Positions 8,758-18,043 of a DNA stretch of 21,853 nucleotides are shown one piece after another (position 1 is the stretch's first letter; every line of letters starts with the position of its first letter). The DNA comes from Tritrichomonas musculus (lineage: Eukaryota > Parabasalia > Tritrichomonadida > Tritrichomonadidae), in assembly GCA_039105265.1 (NCBI GenBank), contig JAPFFF010000482.1, positions 1 through 21,853 on the forward strand, read 5' to 3'. Both the position numbers and the translations under genes were made by a program. The notes beneath the pieces were generated by a model. The model saw nothing but the letters and a program-made list of their open reading frames with translations. It had not been told where the DNA came from and did no database searches.

Positions 8758-11235
8758 AGAAATAAAATAATAACAATGTCGTCTACTAATTGGGTGCATC
8801 TTTAGTGCACCAACAACAACTTTAAAAACACTTTCTTTGTCTTTAATTATATCGTCTAGGAATCTAGTGCTCTTTGCTGTTAATTCCTTGCCATCTAATC
8901 GAAAACTAATTAAATAGCTTCCTTTATATTCGAAAGTATTAAAAATTTCGATAGCATCCCCTTCTTTAACAAGTTTATCTATTGGTTCGTGTTTTCCTTT
9001 ACGATAACTGTTATGTGTTAATATATTATCGTCTTTAATATTGTTCGGTACTTCTTTATCTATTGCTGTGTTCGTGTAATACTCTAGAGGTTGGTTAACA
9101 TGTATCTCGTCTCTTGTTGTTGTGCTGTTAACAATATTTATTTTTGCACGGAGATTACGAGAAGCATTATAATAGACACCTTCCTTTTCTATCTCCATTA
9201 TAGGTATTCCTAACGAAGAGCCATAAATGTTATTCGCTATTTCTGTCCATTTGTTAATGTTCTCTCGTAAATAATCGTAAACAGAATTAACCGACCAGTA
9301 AATAGATAAATTAGATTCGCTACCAATATTGTTTTGTTTACTGCATAATAATAAAGCCTTGTTCCCATATCGAGTAAATATAAATTTAAAAGCATAAACA
9401 AATAAATGCGTCTTGTTCTCCAATTCGATTAATTTATGTTTGTTCGAATTAAGAGTATCGTTAAACGAATTAATAAACATACTCTTTATTTTTGTGGTAT
9501 CTTGTATCTGTTGGTTAGACTCTTCTTCTTTTTGTTTTATTAGTTCGTTTATTAATTCTTCTCTCGCATTTTTAAATAGATTCTCTTCTTTGTCTTTCTT
9601 TAACAGTTTGGTTATTTTGCTTATGTTATCGATTGGTTTAAACACTATAGGAATGTTATAGGTTGTAAATTGGTTTATGTTCTTCTTTGGTTGTAATCGT
9701 AAGCGACAAATCGGGCAATCTAATAAACCTACATCTTCGGCTTTAATGGTTGTATCTTTAGTAATAAATGGTGTAAAGTAAGTATTTCCGTTCGATATAT
9801 AAGTTATTAGTTCGTTTAATACAAACGATTTGTTTATTGTGTTTATTAGTTCTTTTGTATATATTCGTTGTTTAATAAGCAAATTGTCGTTTCCTTCTTC
9901 GATAGTTCGCTTAAATGATACCAGAATAATTGGATAATTAAACGAATATAATTTAAGTATGTTCGAAAGCTTGTTTGTATTAACGTTCTTAATATAAAAG
10001 CCGTTTATGTTGTTTGTTAGCTTGTTTATCGAGTAAGAGAACAAAGCCAAGTTATAATCCAAATCCACAACACAAAGATTATATTTAATAGCATTAAGTA
10101 ATAGCGACCATTGCTTGGATATACTGTTATAGAATATAAGATTTGGAGGTAATATATAAACAAAATAATCGAGGTGTTTGTTAATGTATTCTTCTGTTAT
10201 CGCTTGGTTATCGATATAATATGTTATTTCTAATCTTAAAATACCTGTATCGAGAGATTTCTTAATATTATCCTTTAATATCTGTTCTTGGTTATTTATC
10301 CAATGGCTGTAATGGTTTCCGACACTACCTCGAACATTTGGAGATTCTATTGCTTGCGCGAATTTATTATAAAAATTATACCTAACAGCACCAAAAGAAG
10401 AATTCGTTATAAATGTTAAACAATTGGAACCGACAGATGCATTATTATCTATAATTATTTTAATCGGTTCTTCTGTTGTATTGTTGTTAATGGATTCCTC
10501 TCCTTCTTTTCTAAAGTCTGGCTTCGTTAATAAATAATCTATAACATCCTTCTTGTTAATGGTTCCGCTAAAGTCTTGGATTATTTCGATATCGTTTATA
10601 AATATACCATTATCGTTAAACTCTTTAATTCTCTCTTTATTGCATACAATATTAAGAACCTTATCTAGTGGAACATCTTGCAGAGATATTTTAATAAACT
10701 GTTTAATGGTTCCTTTATCGACTTTAAACGATGTCGGCTTTATGCTTGTCTTATTAATTAGTATATCGAATTTATTAAATAACTCTCTAATAATTTCTGT
10801 ATTGTTAGCAAGGAATGGCGTAATTTCTTTAAGAACTTTATTAAATTGTCGGTCTTCTTTGGACTTTGGTGTATTCTCTTCTGGTTGGTCGTTTGTTCCC
10901 TTACGTTTAATATAATTCTTTAATGCTTTATTATTCTTTATAATATCTTCGGGTATAATAAAATGGATAATAATATTATCGCAGAATCTAGAACATAATG
11001 GTTTAAGCTCTTTATTGTTTGTTCCACCAAGCGTAAAATCGATATTGGCTGTATCGTTAATGTTTAATGTATATGTTATGTTATGCAGCAATGTTTCGGA
11101 TTTGGAGTTAGTATAGAAGTAAGAGAAAGGAAGCTTAACACCTTCTTTATCGAATATATTGTAATCGAGTTCGCGAATTGTTTCGAAAGTTCCTTGTTCT
11201 TCTTGGCTATCGCAGTTTGTAGTTAGTGGTTGCAT
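8755..11235 (-). CDS. 826-aa protein of unrecognised family
   Basis: A single uninterrupted frame of 826 codons starts MQPLTTNCDS and ends RRHCYYFIS. I do not recognise the family. The protein is rich in Asn, Ile, Lys and Thr. It has no signal peptide or membrane span. A charged, coiled-coil-like stretch (KKDKEENLFKNAREELINEL and following) lies at about 545-585. A CPIC pair (Cys507, Cys510) is not followed by a clear second Cys/His pair, so a zinc site is only possible. A GSVGNHYSHWINNQEQIL segment near residue 310 looks like a conserved core. Residues 363-379 and the last ~70 residues recur in partial copies in this window, so it belongs to a repeated, probably mobile family. The stop runs into TAAA. 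Upstream is AT-rich, followed by the 14-bp array. A virus-like or large-transposon origin is possible but unproven. Confidence 0.85.
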   Translation of the reverse strand: MQPLTTNCDSQEEQGTFETIRELDYNIFDKEGVKLPFSYFYTNSKSETLLHNITYTLNINDTANIDFTLGGTNNKELKPLCSRFCDNIIIHFIIPEDIIKNNKALKNYIKRKGTNDQPEENTPKSKEDRQFNKVLKEITPFLANNTEIIRELFNKFDILINKTSIKPTSFKVDKGTIKQFIKISLQDVPLDKVLNIVCNKERIKEFNDNGIFINDIEIIQDFSGTINKKDVIDYLLTKPDFRKEGEESINNNTTEEPIKIIIDNNASVGSNCLTFITNSSFGAVRYNFYNKFAQAIESPNVRGSVGNHYSHWINNQEQILKDNIKKSLDTGILRLEITYYIDNQAITEEYINKHLDYFVYILPPNLIFYNSISKQWSLLLNAIKYNLCVVDLDYNLALFSYSINKLTNNINGFYIKNVNTNKLSNILKLYSFNYPIILVSFKRTIEEGNDNLLIKQRIYTKELINTINKSFVLNELITYISNGNTYFTPFITKDTTIKAEDVGLLDCPICRLRLQPKKNINQFTTYNIPIVFKPIDNISKITKLLKKDKEENLFKNAREELINELIKQKEEESNQQIQDTTKIKSMFINSFNDTLNSNKHKLIELENKTHLFVYAFKFIFTRYGNKALLLCSKQNNIGSESNLSIYWSVNSVYDYLRENINKWTEIANNIYGSSLGIPIMEIEKEGVYYNASRNLRAKINIVNSTTTRDEIHVNQPLEYYTNTAIDKEVPNNIKDDNILTHNSYRKGKHEPIDKLVKEGDAIEIFNTFEYKGSYLISFRLDGKELTAKSTRFLDDIIKDKESVFKVVVGALKMHPISRRHCYYFIS

Positions 11236-11308
11236 TTACAAACGAATAAAAAACATATTTAAAACGAAAACAGGTTGTTTGTATTTTTTGTTAGTGTGTT
11301 TTTTTAAT

Positions 11309-11965
11309 GTATTATAAGTGGATATATTAGTATAGATGTATTAGTATAGATGTATTAGTATAGATGTATTAGTATAGATGTATTAGTATAGATGTATTAG
11401 TATAGATGTATTAGTATAGATGTATTAGTATAGATGTATTAGTATAGATGTATTAGTATAGATGTATTAGTATAGATGTATTAGTATAGATGTATTAGTA
11501 TAGATGTATTAGTATAGATGTATTAGTATAGATGTATTAGTATAGATGTATTAGTATAGATGTATTAGTATAGATGTATTAGTATAGATGTATTAGTATA
11601 GATGTATTAGTATAGATGTATTAGTATAGATGTATTAGTATAGATGTATTAGTATAGATGTATTAGTATAGATGTATTAGTATAGATGTATTAGTATAGA
11701 TGTATTAGTATAGATGTATTAGTATAGATGTATTAGTATAGATGTATTAGCATGGATATATTAGTATGGATGTATTAGTATAGATGTATTAGTATGGATA
11801 TATTAGTATGGATGTATTAGCATAGATGTATTAGTATGGATATATTAGTATGGATGTATTAGTATAGATGTATTAGTATGGATATATTAGTATGGATGTA
11901 TTAGCATAGATGTATTAGTATGGATATATTAGTATGGATGTATTAGCATAGATGTATTAGTAGGT
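11309..11965. repeat. 14-bp tandem array (AGTATAGATGTATT)
   Basis: About 45 units. From about 11333 to 11750 they are essentially identical. From about 11750 to 11965 the array changes to a higher-order pattern of ~42 bp: AGCATAGATGTATT, then AGTATGGATATATT, then AGTATGGATGTATT, with order variants. The array lies upstream of the minus-strand 826-aa gene. Confidence 0.96.
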
Positions 11966-11979
11966 CTTTTCTAAGAGGG

Positions 11980-12232
11980 TCCTCGTGGTGGAGTACATGT
12001 GCCATTAAGTAGATGGTGGTATGTACGAGATTCTCGGGGTGCTACCTGTGCCGTTTCATAGATGGCGGGGTACCTAAGCTGTTTCGTAGATGGAGGGCAG
12101 TGGGGTGGGGCACCTGTGCTGTTTCATAGATAGTGGGCAGTGGGGCAGGTACCTGTGCCGTTTCATAGATGGGCGGTTGTGGGGTGGGGTACCTGTGCCG
12201 TTTCATGGATGGGGAGCAGTAGTGAGAACAAG
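11980..12232. repeat. GC-rich ~50-bp degenerate repeats
   Basis: About five imperfect copies built around GGGGTACCTGTGCCGTTTCATAGATGG with GGGCAGTGGGG linkers. Base composition is sharply more G-rich than anything else in the window. The two overlapping frames (12090-12299 and 12140-12361) run from this block into the pyrimidine tract and have no domain. I see no gene here. The block contains several KpnI-like GGTACC words. Confidence 0.85.
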
Positions 12233-12235
12233 AAT

Positions 12236-12297
12236 ATTTTTTTCTTTTTTTCTTTTTTCTTTTCTTTTCTTTTTCTTTTCTTTTCTTTTTCTTTTAT
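12236..12297. repeat. Pyrimidine tract (TTTTC)n
   Basis: About 60 bases of almost pure T and C in TTTTC/TTTCT steps. It separates the GC-rich repeats from the transposon region. Confidence 0.9.
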
Positions 12298-12298
12298 G

Positions 12299-12349
12299 AC
12301 GAGTTCGTTCTTAGTCCAGACCTGCGACCCACAGCGAAAACCGACTCGT
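12299..12349. other. Short inverted repeat / possible hairpin
   Basis: ACGAGT at 12299-12304 is complementary to ACTCGT at 12344-12349, enclosing 39 bases that include ACCTGCGACCCACAGCG. It lies about 150 bp before the transposase start and could be near the 5' end of that transposon. No matching copy was found downstream. Confidence 0.35.
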
Positions 12350-12497
12350 ATATACTACTAAAATTATGAAATATTTTCTAATGTTTAAACTTTTTGAAAA
12401 AAACATTCTATAGTAAAAATGTAAAAATTGTGATATTTTATTCAAAAATTGAGATAAATTAATATAAAAAGAGAACGTTTATCATAGTTGGTCGATT

Positions 12498-14108
12498 ATG
12501 ATTGCATCCCAAAAGCCAATTATTCAATGGACTAATGAAGAACAATCGATTTTAAGCGATATTCAAATGTCAATATTCCAAATGAAAGTATCAGGAGAAA
12601 CAGTCAGATCAATTACTCAAAAATATAATTTATGTATATCAAATGTCTATGTTTCAGTTTTATCAACAATTCGAGGCGACCGTTGGACACCTGGAGAATC
12701 CAAGGGAGGATGTCCAAGTTACCTTGGAGATGTTGAAAAGAGTATATTAAAACAAGAAATTATTAATAGAGCTATAGATATGAACTGCGCAAAAACTATA
12801 GAAGTTATACAAACAGCAATCGAACTAAGAGAGAAAAGATACAACCGAGCAAAATTTTTAATTAAATGTTTAGAAAATTCAGATTTTAAGCCAAAATCAT
12901 ACGAAGAATTATTAAAACAATTATTTCCTTATGCGCCATCAAGCTCCTGGATTACAAATTTTTCAAAATCTAACAATTTAATAATTAAAAATCCGATTAC
13001 CATCGAAGAAGCAAGAAGAAAAAATTGCAACTTTAATAATGTTAATGATTTTTATGCAAAAAATTATGAAATTTTATCAAATACTCATCCGCGATTAATT
13101 TGGAATGCTGATGAAAGTTCGCATTCTAGTACGAGACAATTTAAAGTGTTAACTGGAAATGACCTGAATTCATTTTCATCAGAAGGAAGATGCTCTATTC
13201 CACACATTACTACAATGTTTTGTTATAACGCGCAAGGCGACAGAATGAAACCATTTGTCATTATACCGAAAATAGATTTATTACCGTTTCCATTTTTAAG
13301 CGACTTTAACGCTTATTTTGCTACTCAAAGTAACGGATGGATGACCAAGACTTTGTTCAGCGTTTGGGCCATCCATTTCGTAAGTGAGTTAAATTTAATA
13401 AGGTTGACATTGCCACCAGAAATAAGAAACAAAAAAGCTGTTTTAATACTTGACAACCACTCTTCGAGAGTTAATTCTTTTGCTATAGAATTTTTAAACA
13501 AGCATAATATTAAGGTCATTACTTTGCCCGCACATTGCAGTCACGTCCTGCAGCCTTTTGATGTCGGATGTGCAGCTTGTTTAAAAGCAAAAATCACGAA
13601 AGCTAAACTACTCAATGATGAACAAAAAATTGTTAGGCATTTTGTTTTTCTTTCTACAAAAATTGCAAGAGCGAGATATGGAATTGTATCTGCAATCATA
13701 AATGCATGGTTTGAAATACCTTTAAGCACATTACAAAACTCCTGGGAAAAAGCTGGCATTTTCCCATTCAATCCTCAAAAGGGATTAACAAATCCATTGA
13801 CAAACAAAACTGTTATTCCGGTTCAAACAAATAATCGATTTTCAATTGCAAATTCAACTTTAACAGATGATGAAATGCGCTTGAAATTGGCAAATAAATG
13901 TTATGATAACGAAATTACAAATGTAGATGAAATTCCTAAACCAAATTATGATAATTTTAAGCTTGATTTCAAAATAAATGTTACTCAAACACAAGGCGTT
14001 TTATTATCAGTATTTCCAAATATCATAGATGAAGTTCAGCCTAACAATTTCCAAATTGTATTTGAAGAAAGCATTTCACTGCAGCAATTTAATGTAAATC
14101 AACAATAA
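12498..14108 (+). CDS. pogo/Tigger-type DDE transposase, apparently intact
   Basis: This 536-aa frame fits the DDE_1 (pogo/Tigger/Jerky) branch of the Tc1/mariner superfamily, nuclear enzymes that cut and paste their own DNA. The catalytic core is readable: Asp205 in LIWNADESS, Asp319 in VLILDNHSS and Asp355 in HCSHVLQPFDVG, with 35 residues between the second and third Asp (DD35D). The N-terminal ~150 residues hold helix-turn-helix-like segments (for example ETVRSITQKYNLCISNVYVSV at 34-54) expected to bind the termini. A second module around 80-160 resembles the CENP-B-type arrangement. The length is normal for the family, and the frame is unbroken. The start is the first ATG after an upstream AT-rich leader. 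TAAA overlaps the stop. A 32-bp array follows within about 85 bp. The protein could be active, though I could not identify terminal inverted repeats. Confidence 0.9.
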   Translation: MIASQKPIIQWTNEEQSILSDIQMSIFQMKVSGETVRSITQKYNLCISNVYVSVLSTIRGDRWTPGESKGGCPSYLGDVEKSILKQEIINRAIDMNCAKTIEVIQTAIELREKRYNRAKFLIKCLENSDFKPKSYEELLKQLFPYAPSSSWITNFSKSNNLIIKNPITIEEARRKNCNFNNVNDFYAKNYEILSNTHPRLIWNADESSHSSTRQFKVLTGNDLNSFSSEGRCSIPHITTMFCYNAQGDRMKPFVIIPKIDLLPFPFLSDFNAYFATQSNGWMTKTLFSVWAIHFVSELNLIRLTLPPEIRNKKAVLILDNHSSRVNSFAIEFLNKHNIKVITLPAHCSHVLQPFDVGCAACLKAKITKAKLLNDEQKIVRHFVFLSTKIARARYGIVSAIINAWFEIPLSTLQNSWEKAGIFPFNPQKGLTNPLTNKTVIPVQTNNRFSIANSTLTDDEMRLKLANKCYDNEITNVDEIPKPNYDNFKLDFKINVTQTQGVLLSVFPNIIDEVQPNNFQIVFEESISLQQFNVNQQ

Positions 14109-14109
14109 A
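14106..14109 (+). promoter_or_regulatory. TAAA poly(A) signal overlapping the transposase stop
   Basis: The stop TAA is followed by A, forming the trichomonad-type UAAA signal. Assignment rests on analogy with Trichomonas vaginalis. Confidence 0.4.
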
Positions 14110-14192
14110 AATCATATTGATTAATTTTATTTCATTTTTATCTCACAAGTTATTATTAAAATACATATTGACAAAAGCAGATAAACAAATAA

Positions 14193-14608
14193 AATCAACC
14201 AGACTAAAAACAAGCAAACAAAATCAACCGGACAAAAGTTGATAAACAAATATAATCAACCGGACTAATAATTAAACAAAAAGAATCAACCGGACAAAAG
14301 TTGATAAACAAAGAGAATCAACCGGACTAATAATTAAACAAAAAGAATCAACCGGACAAAAGTTGTTAAACAAAGAGAATCAACCGGACTAATAATTAAG
14401 CTAATATAATCAACCGGACTAATAATTAAGCAAATAAAATCAACCGGACTAATAATTAAACAAAAAGATTCAACCGGACAAAAGTTGATAAACAAATATA
14501 ATCAACCGGAATAATAATTAAACAAAAAGAATCAACCGGACAAAAGTTGTTAAGCAAATAAAATCAGCCAGACTAATAATTAAACAAAAAGAATCAACCG
14601 GACTAAAA
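14193..14608. repeat. 32-bp tandem array downstream of the transposase
   Basis: About 14 units near 32 bp, each with the fixed core AATCAACCGGAC (rarely CCAGAC). The core is followed by one of two tails, AAAAGTTGATAAACAAA or TAATAATTAAACAAAAAG, often alternating. The constant core with variable tails resembles clustered binding sites. Position immediately after the transposase suggests subterminal transposon repeats. No inverted counterpart was seen before the gene. Confidence 0.9.
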
Positions 14609-14929
14609 ACAGACAAAGTTAACGAAACTAAAAATGAAATAAAGATTAATCAATTTATGATACTAATAAAGAAAACCTTATTTTTTATTTTTACATATTA
14701 TTTTATGTTAATAAGTTAGATAAAACTATTTTTTTATTTTAGTTTTAATGATTTTAGTATAGATATATTCAAAATTATATTTCAACGATAAGAACTAAAA
14801 ATTGAATGTAATATATTCAATATTATTTGAATAAACTAATTTAATTTTTTCTATACTTTTTAAAGAAAAAATAATTGAGAGGATTCTATAGTTAATTGAG
14901 AGGATTCCATAGTTTTTCAAAAGATGGTA
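14609..14929. other. AT-rich gap with a 21-bp doublet
   Basis: No gene is seen. A 21-bp sequence, AATTGAGAGGATTCTATAG plus TT, is tandemly doubled at 14873-14893 and 14894-14914 with one T/C difference, just before the inverted terminus at 14930. Otherwise it is plain AT-rich DNA. Confidence 0.6.
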
Positions 14930-16025
14930 ATGTTCATCTCTTACACAATTCTATGAAAAAGTGAATAAATTGAATAAATTTTCTCAAAAAAATTGAAAAA
15001 ATATTATCAATTATTTTTCAGAAGAAATTTTATGGATTTTTAATTTCAGTGAATCTTATTATTTTGAATAAATTCTTTCAAATATTTGAAAATATTATAT
15101 CAGATCTTTCTTTATTATTTGAAACATGTTTATCTTCATATATTTATTGAATTTCAAAAAATTAAATATATATTAATGAAATAATATTCATTTTATATCA
15201 AATGGTAAGATGTTATTGTTTTATAAGTATAAAAAATTTGAAAAAATAATCGGTTATCTTCATCCATTACCAAATTAAAAAAAAATTGTGGTTTGATAAA
15301 ATATTATTTAATACCTTATATTCTTTTTCATAAATTTTTTTACATTTTTTTTTTCAAATAATTAATTAATTTTTGAATAACGTAAACTTTTGAAAATGTG
15401 AGAAACGATTATTTTTTAGTCAAATTATAATTATTTTCTTATTGGCCAAAAGAAAAAAGTTTAAAACTTTCGATCGTTTGTCCGATAAAGAAGACCCAAA
15501 ATTATAAATCTCGTAAAATTATACGGGTAATAATGGAAATTTATTGCATCACGAATGCCAGGTCAATAGGAATCCACTAAAAAAAGTTTTTATTACACAT
15601 ATGTAGAGAGAAAAGCAGTTTTCCCAAATCTTGGACGTACAGATAAAATAGCATCCGGAGTTAAAAGCGAGGATATCGATAATTGAAGAAGATTCAGAAC
15701 AGCATTTACCCAATTTATCTTTTGATTATTAGATATCAGCTACAAGTGCCAAGTTATGGCCAAAATTCTAATGGTCATTGGAACCGAGTCAAGCAAGCTT
15801 ATAATCAATACCGAATAAAGCTTGTTTACACCATTGATCTAAAGTTTATACTCGATAAAATTTTTAACTTTTTCTATTATTTTTATTTTTTTTTAATTCA
15901 AAAATTCTGAACTTATGCTTCTAGAGAAAAAAAAAATGTTCATCTCCCGATAGCTACTTTTTAAAAAATCACATAGAAAATTTTAAATTAAATACATTCA
16001 AAAAAATTGTGTAAGAGATGAACAT
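14930..16025. mobile_element. 1.1-kb element with 21-bp inverted termini and TA flanks
   Basis: ATGTTCATCTCTTACACAAT at 14930 onward is perfectly mirrored by the sequence ending at 16025, and both ends are bordered by TA (14928-14929 and 16026-16027). Perfect termini plus a TA duplication are the signature of the Tc1/mariner/pogo superfamily. The interior is AT-rich without an intact transposase. A ~75-codon frame at 15683-15910, with weak helix-turn-helix-like text upstream of it, may be the remains of one. A third partial terminus (ATGTTCATCTC, 15937-15947, direct orientation) lies near the right end. The element is probably non-autonomous or degraded. Confidence 0.6.
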
Positions 16026-16129
16026 TATTTTATGAAGTTTATTTAAAGTACAGAAATTAGATGAGTTTTTCAATGGGAGAGAAAAAAGGAATCTTTCAAT
16101 AGTTTACAATTTCAGTTTTTGAATCTTAC

Positions 16130-16950
16130 GACTTTATGTGTTTTAAAATATGTATTCAATGGACTTGCAAGCCCTACGTCAAATGATTGCGTGATAAGAG
16201 AGCTATGAACTGGTAGCACAAAACCTAATATAACTATTATTAAACAATAGTTCCAAGGCCTCATTATTTATTAGCGACTTGTGGCCATCTAAGAATAATA
16301 TGCATGGCTGCTTTTGTGCTTGAGTACCTTTAGATTTGAACTAACCGTTGTCTTCTTTCGTTAATTTCATGAGCAAATAATATACTCCAAATCAAAAAAA
16401 TTTTTGTAAATCATCCATCCTGAAGAACTGGAAGCAAAAATACATTGGTTTTGCAAATCCTTGAGTTCTGGCTGTAGATTAATAAGTGTGGGAAGTATGA
16501 TTAGTGGCCTTAGGGCTTCACCAGCAGCGTTGCAACATAAAACGGCTGTGATATGTCCAATTGCTTGATTTTCTCCGACAAATGGCATATACCTACCTTC
16601 AGGAATTATGATTTTTCCTTTCTTGTTGGTAAAACAGCTCGTTTCATCTACATTATAAATTAAGTGTTGATTTTCGTAAACTATGTTTTTAATCATAGAA
16701 AAAAAAAAAACGCTTCATAACCCTGGAATGAAAATACTTTCTCCTTAAAAATTTTAAAGGGTTTGTGGATTAACAATTTTGATTCCATGACTGGAACAGT
16801 ATTTTGAAAACCACTGTTATGATAAGTATGTATCACTGAGCTTGTCTATAACTCTTATTGTAAGCACACCACAATTCAGTTCTTCAGCCATTTGGTATTC
16901 TCTAAATGACCTTTCTGATAATAAGTCTTCGATTATTCGTAATGCTATAT
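16130..16950 (-). pseudogene. Decayed pogo-type DDE transposase
   Basis: The minus strand preserves the three DDE signatures in order: LIYNVDETS near 16640, FLDGHKSLINNEALELLFNN near 16290-16230 and QSFDVGLASPLNTYF near 16170. The best open part (16367-16696) includes GHITAVLCCNAAGEALRPLIILP, which parallels PHITTMFCYNAQGDRMKPFVIIP of the intact enzyme at 12498-14108. Upstream, WFSKYCSSHGIKIVNPQTL near 16800 matches WITNFSKSNNLIIKNPITI. The pieces lie in different frames with at least three frameshifts or stops, so the gene is dead. It belongs to the same broad family as the intact transposase but is clearly a different lineage. Fainter coding-like text at 17057-17347 may be its N-terminal region. 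Confidence 0.82.
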
Positions 16951-17407
16951 AAATATATATATACAATCCAAAATAAATGTGTGAAGCATATAAGGTCCAC
17001 AAGAACCAATAGTACTATCAAGCTTAAAAACTAAAAAGGTACGAAATAAAAAGTTTTCAAGTTGCTGGTTTGAAGTAAAAACGTATTTTTCTTTTACAAT
17101 AGAATAAGATGATTTTTTTTTCTCGGAACACATCCTTTTGAAATTGAGAATAGAATGCCTCTTCGTCTTCGAGCAATGTAATCGTTTCTGTTCTTCTCAT
17201 CAAAAGAATGAGGTGATGAGGTGACAAAAAAACAAAAGTCTTTTTTAAATGGAAATGGAGCCAATAAATGAAACATATATTTTGGAAAGTAATAACGTTT
17301 ATATTGTAGAAATGACTCAAGAAGCTTAAAAAGATGGAGAAATGCAATCATTTTTTTGTAAAACTCATGAGTTAAACTTCCTTTGTTTTAATACTTTTGA
17401 TTAGCAA
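16951..17407. other. AT-rich stretch, possible transposon remnants
   Basis: No supported gene. A minus-strand frame at 17057-17347 contains RRTETITLLEDEEAFYSQFQ, which has a protein-like composition and lies where the N-terminus of the decayed transposase would be. No domain can be assigned. The overlapping frames here exclude one another. Confidence 0.4.
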
Positions 17408-17683
17408 TCATTTGTTTATTTTATTGATTCTCTCCTCCAGGAAGAATTGAATATCAATCAGGTTTATTAAACTGTGATTCAGCAGTTCCATTTGATGTGA
17501 AGCAACTCTTCTGAATTTGATTGTTTTTTGTTTATTGATGAAAAGTAAAAAAATGTTAATCACAATGATAATCCCGATAATGGGAGGAGCATTTATATCA
17601 TTACGATTCGTGATCATTTTGTTAGTATTTTTATAGATATTTTTTTTATTCTTTCTTTTTGATGCATTCATATTTCTTTTCAA
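17408..17683 (-). CDS. Possible small membrane protein, 91 aa
   Basis: A lone frame starts with a Lys/Asn-rich basic segment (MKRNMNASKRKNKKN), followed by one strongly hydrophobic segment (about residues 35-50, IIGIIIVINIFLLFI) and a charged tail. That layout would fit a single-pass membrane protein. In DNA this AT-rich, however, Lys/Asn/Ile strings arise easily. No clear initiator motif or family resemblance was seen. It is listed only as a possibility. Confidence 0.2.
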   Translation of the reverse strand: MKRNMNASKRKNKKNIYKNTNKMITNRNDINAPPIIGIIIVINIFLLFINKQKTIKFRRVASHQMELLNHSLINLIDIQFFLEERINKINK

Positions 17684-18003
17684 TTATCAAGCTAAATCTA
17701 ATGACTAGATATCTACCTTGCCATGTTATATTTTTTGATCAATGCAAGAATAATTTCAGGCTGGTTATGAGTTAAAACGATCATTGGCCTCTAAATATAA
17801 AGTGAATTAAGCTCAAAATGCTCTAAGCTACTTTGACAGTCATTGAACTTGAATAATCATTTAAGTTTTTGTTAATTCAATCCAAATAAATGCAAAACCA
17901 TGAAATTAAAAATGAATTATCGAATCAAATTAGCTTATTTTATTGAGAAAATGGATAAATACTTTTTTTAATCAACGGAAATTAAATACTTTTATCAATT
18001 ATT
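17684..18003. other. Intergenic AT-rich DNA
   Basis: No gene, repeat or RNA is recognised between the low-confidence minus-strand frame and the glycoside hydrolase promoter. Confidence 0.6.
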
Positions 18004-18010
18004 TCAAATT
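18004..18010 (+). promoter_or_regulatory. Initiator-like element of the GH1 gene
   Basis: TCAAATT fits the trichomonad initiator consensus TCA-N-(A/T)-Y-Y. Its A would give a 5' UTR of about 38 nt before the ATG at 18044, within the short-leader range known for Trichomonas. Single-motif matches in AT-rich DNA are weak evidence. Confidence 0.45.
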
Positions 18011-18043
18011 CTATTTACTATTCAAAAAGCCAGAGTTTGCAAA

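Noticed and set aside
9413-10915. Plus-strand frames at 9413-9661 and 10553-10915
   Set aside because: They are antisense shadows of the 826-aa gene, with Leu/Ser/Ile-rich mirror composition.
12299-12349. tRNA gene
   Set aside because: The short stem and CTGCGACCC text suggested a folded RNA, but there is no acceptor/T-loop GTTCGANTC pattern, no anticodon arm and the length is too short.
12090-12361. Two overlapping 69- and 73-aa frames with Phe-rich ends
   Set aside because: They run from GC-rich repeats into the pyrimidine tract. The Phe/Ser runs are translated TTTTC repeats.
16817-17351. Several overlapping minus-strand frames of 61-96 aa
   Set aside because: They conflict with each other. 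Only the transposase-like stretch is supported, and that is entered as a pseudogene.
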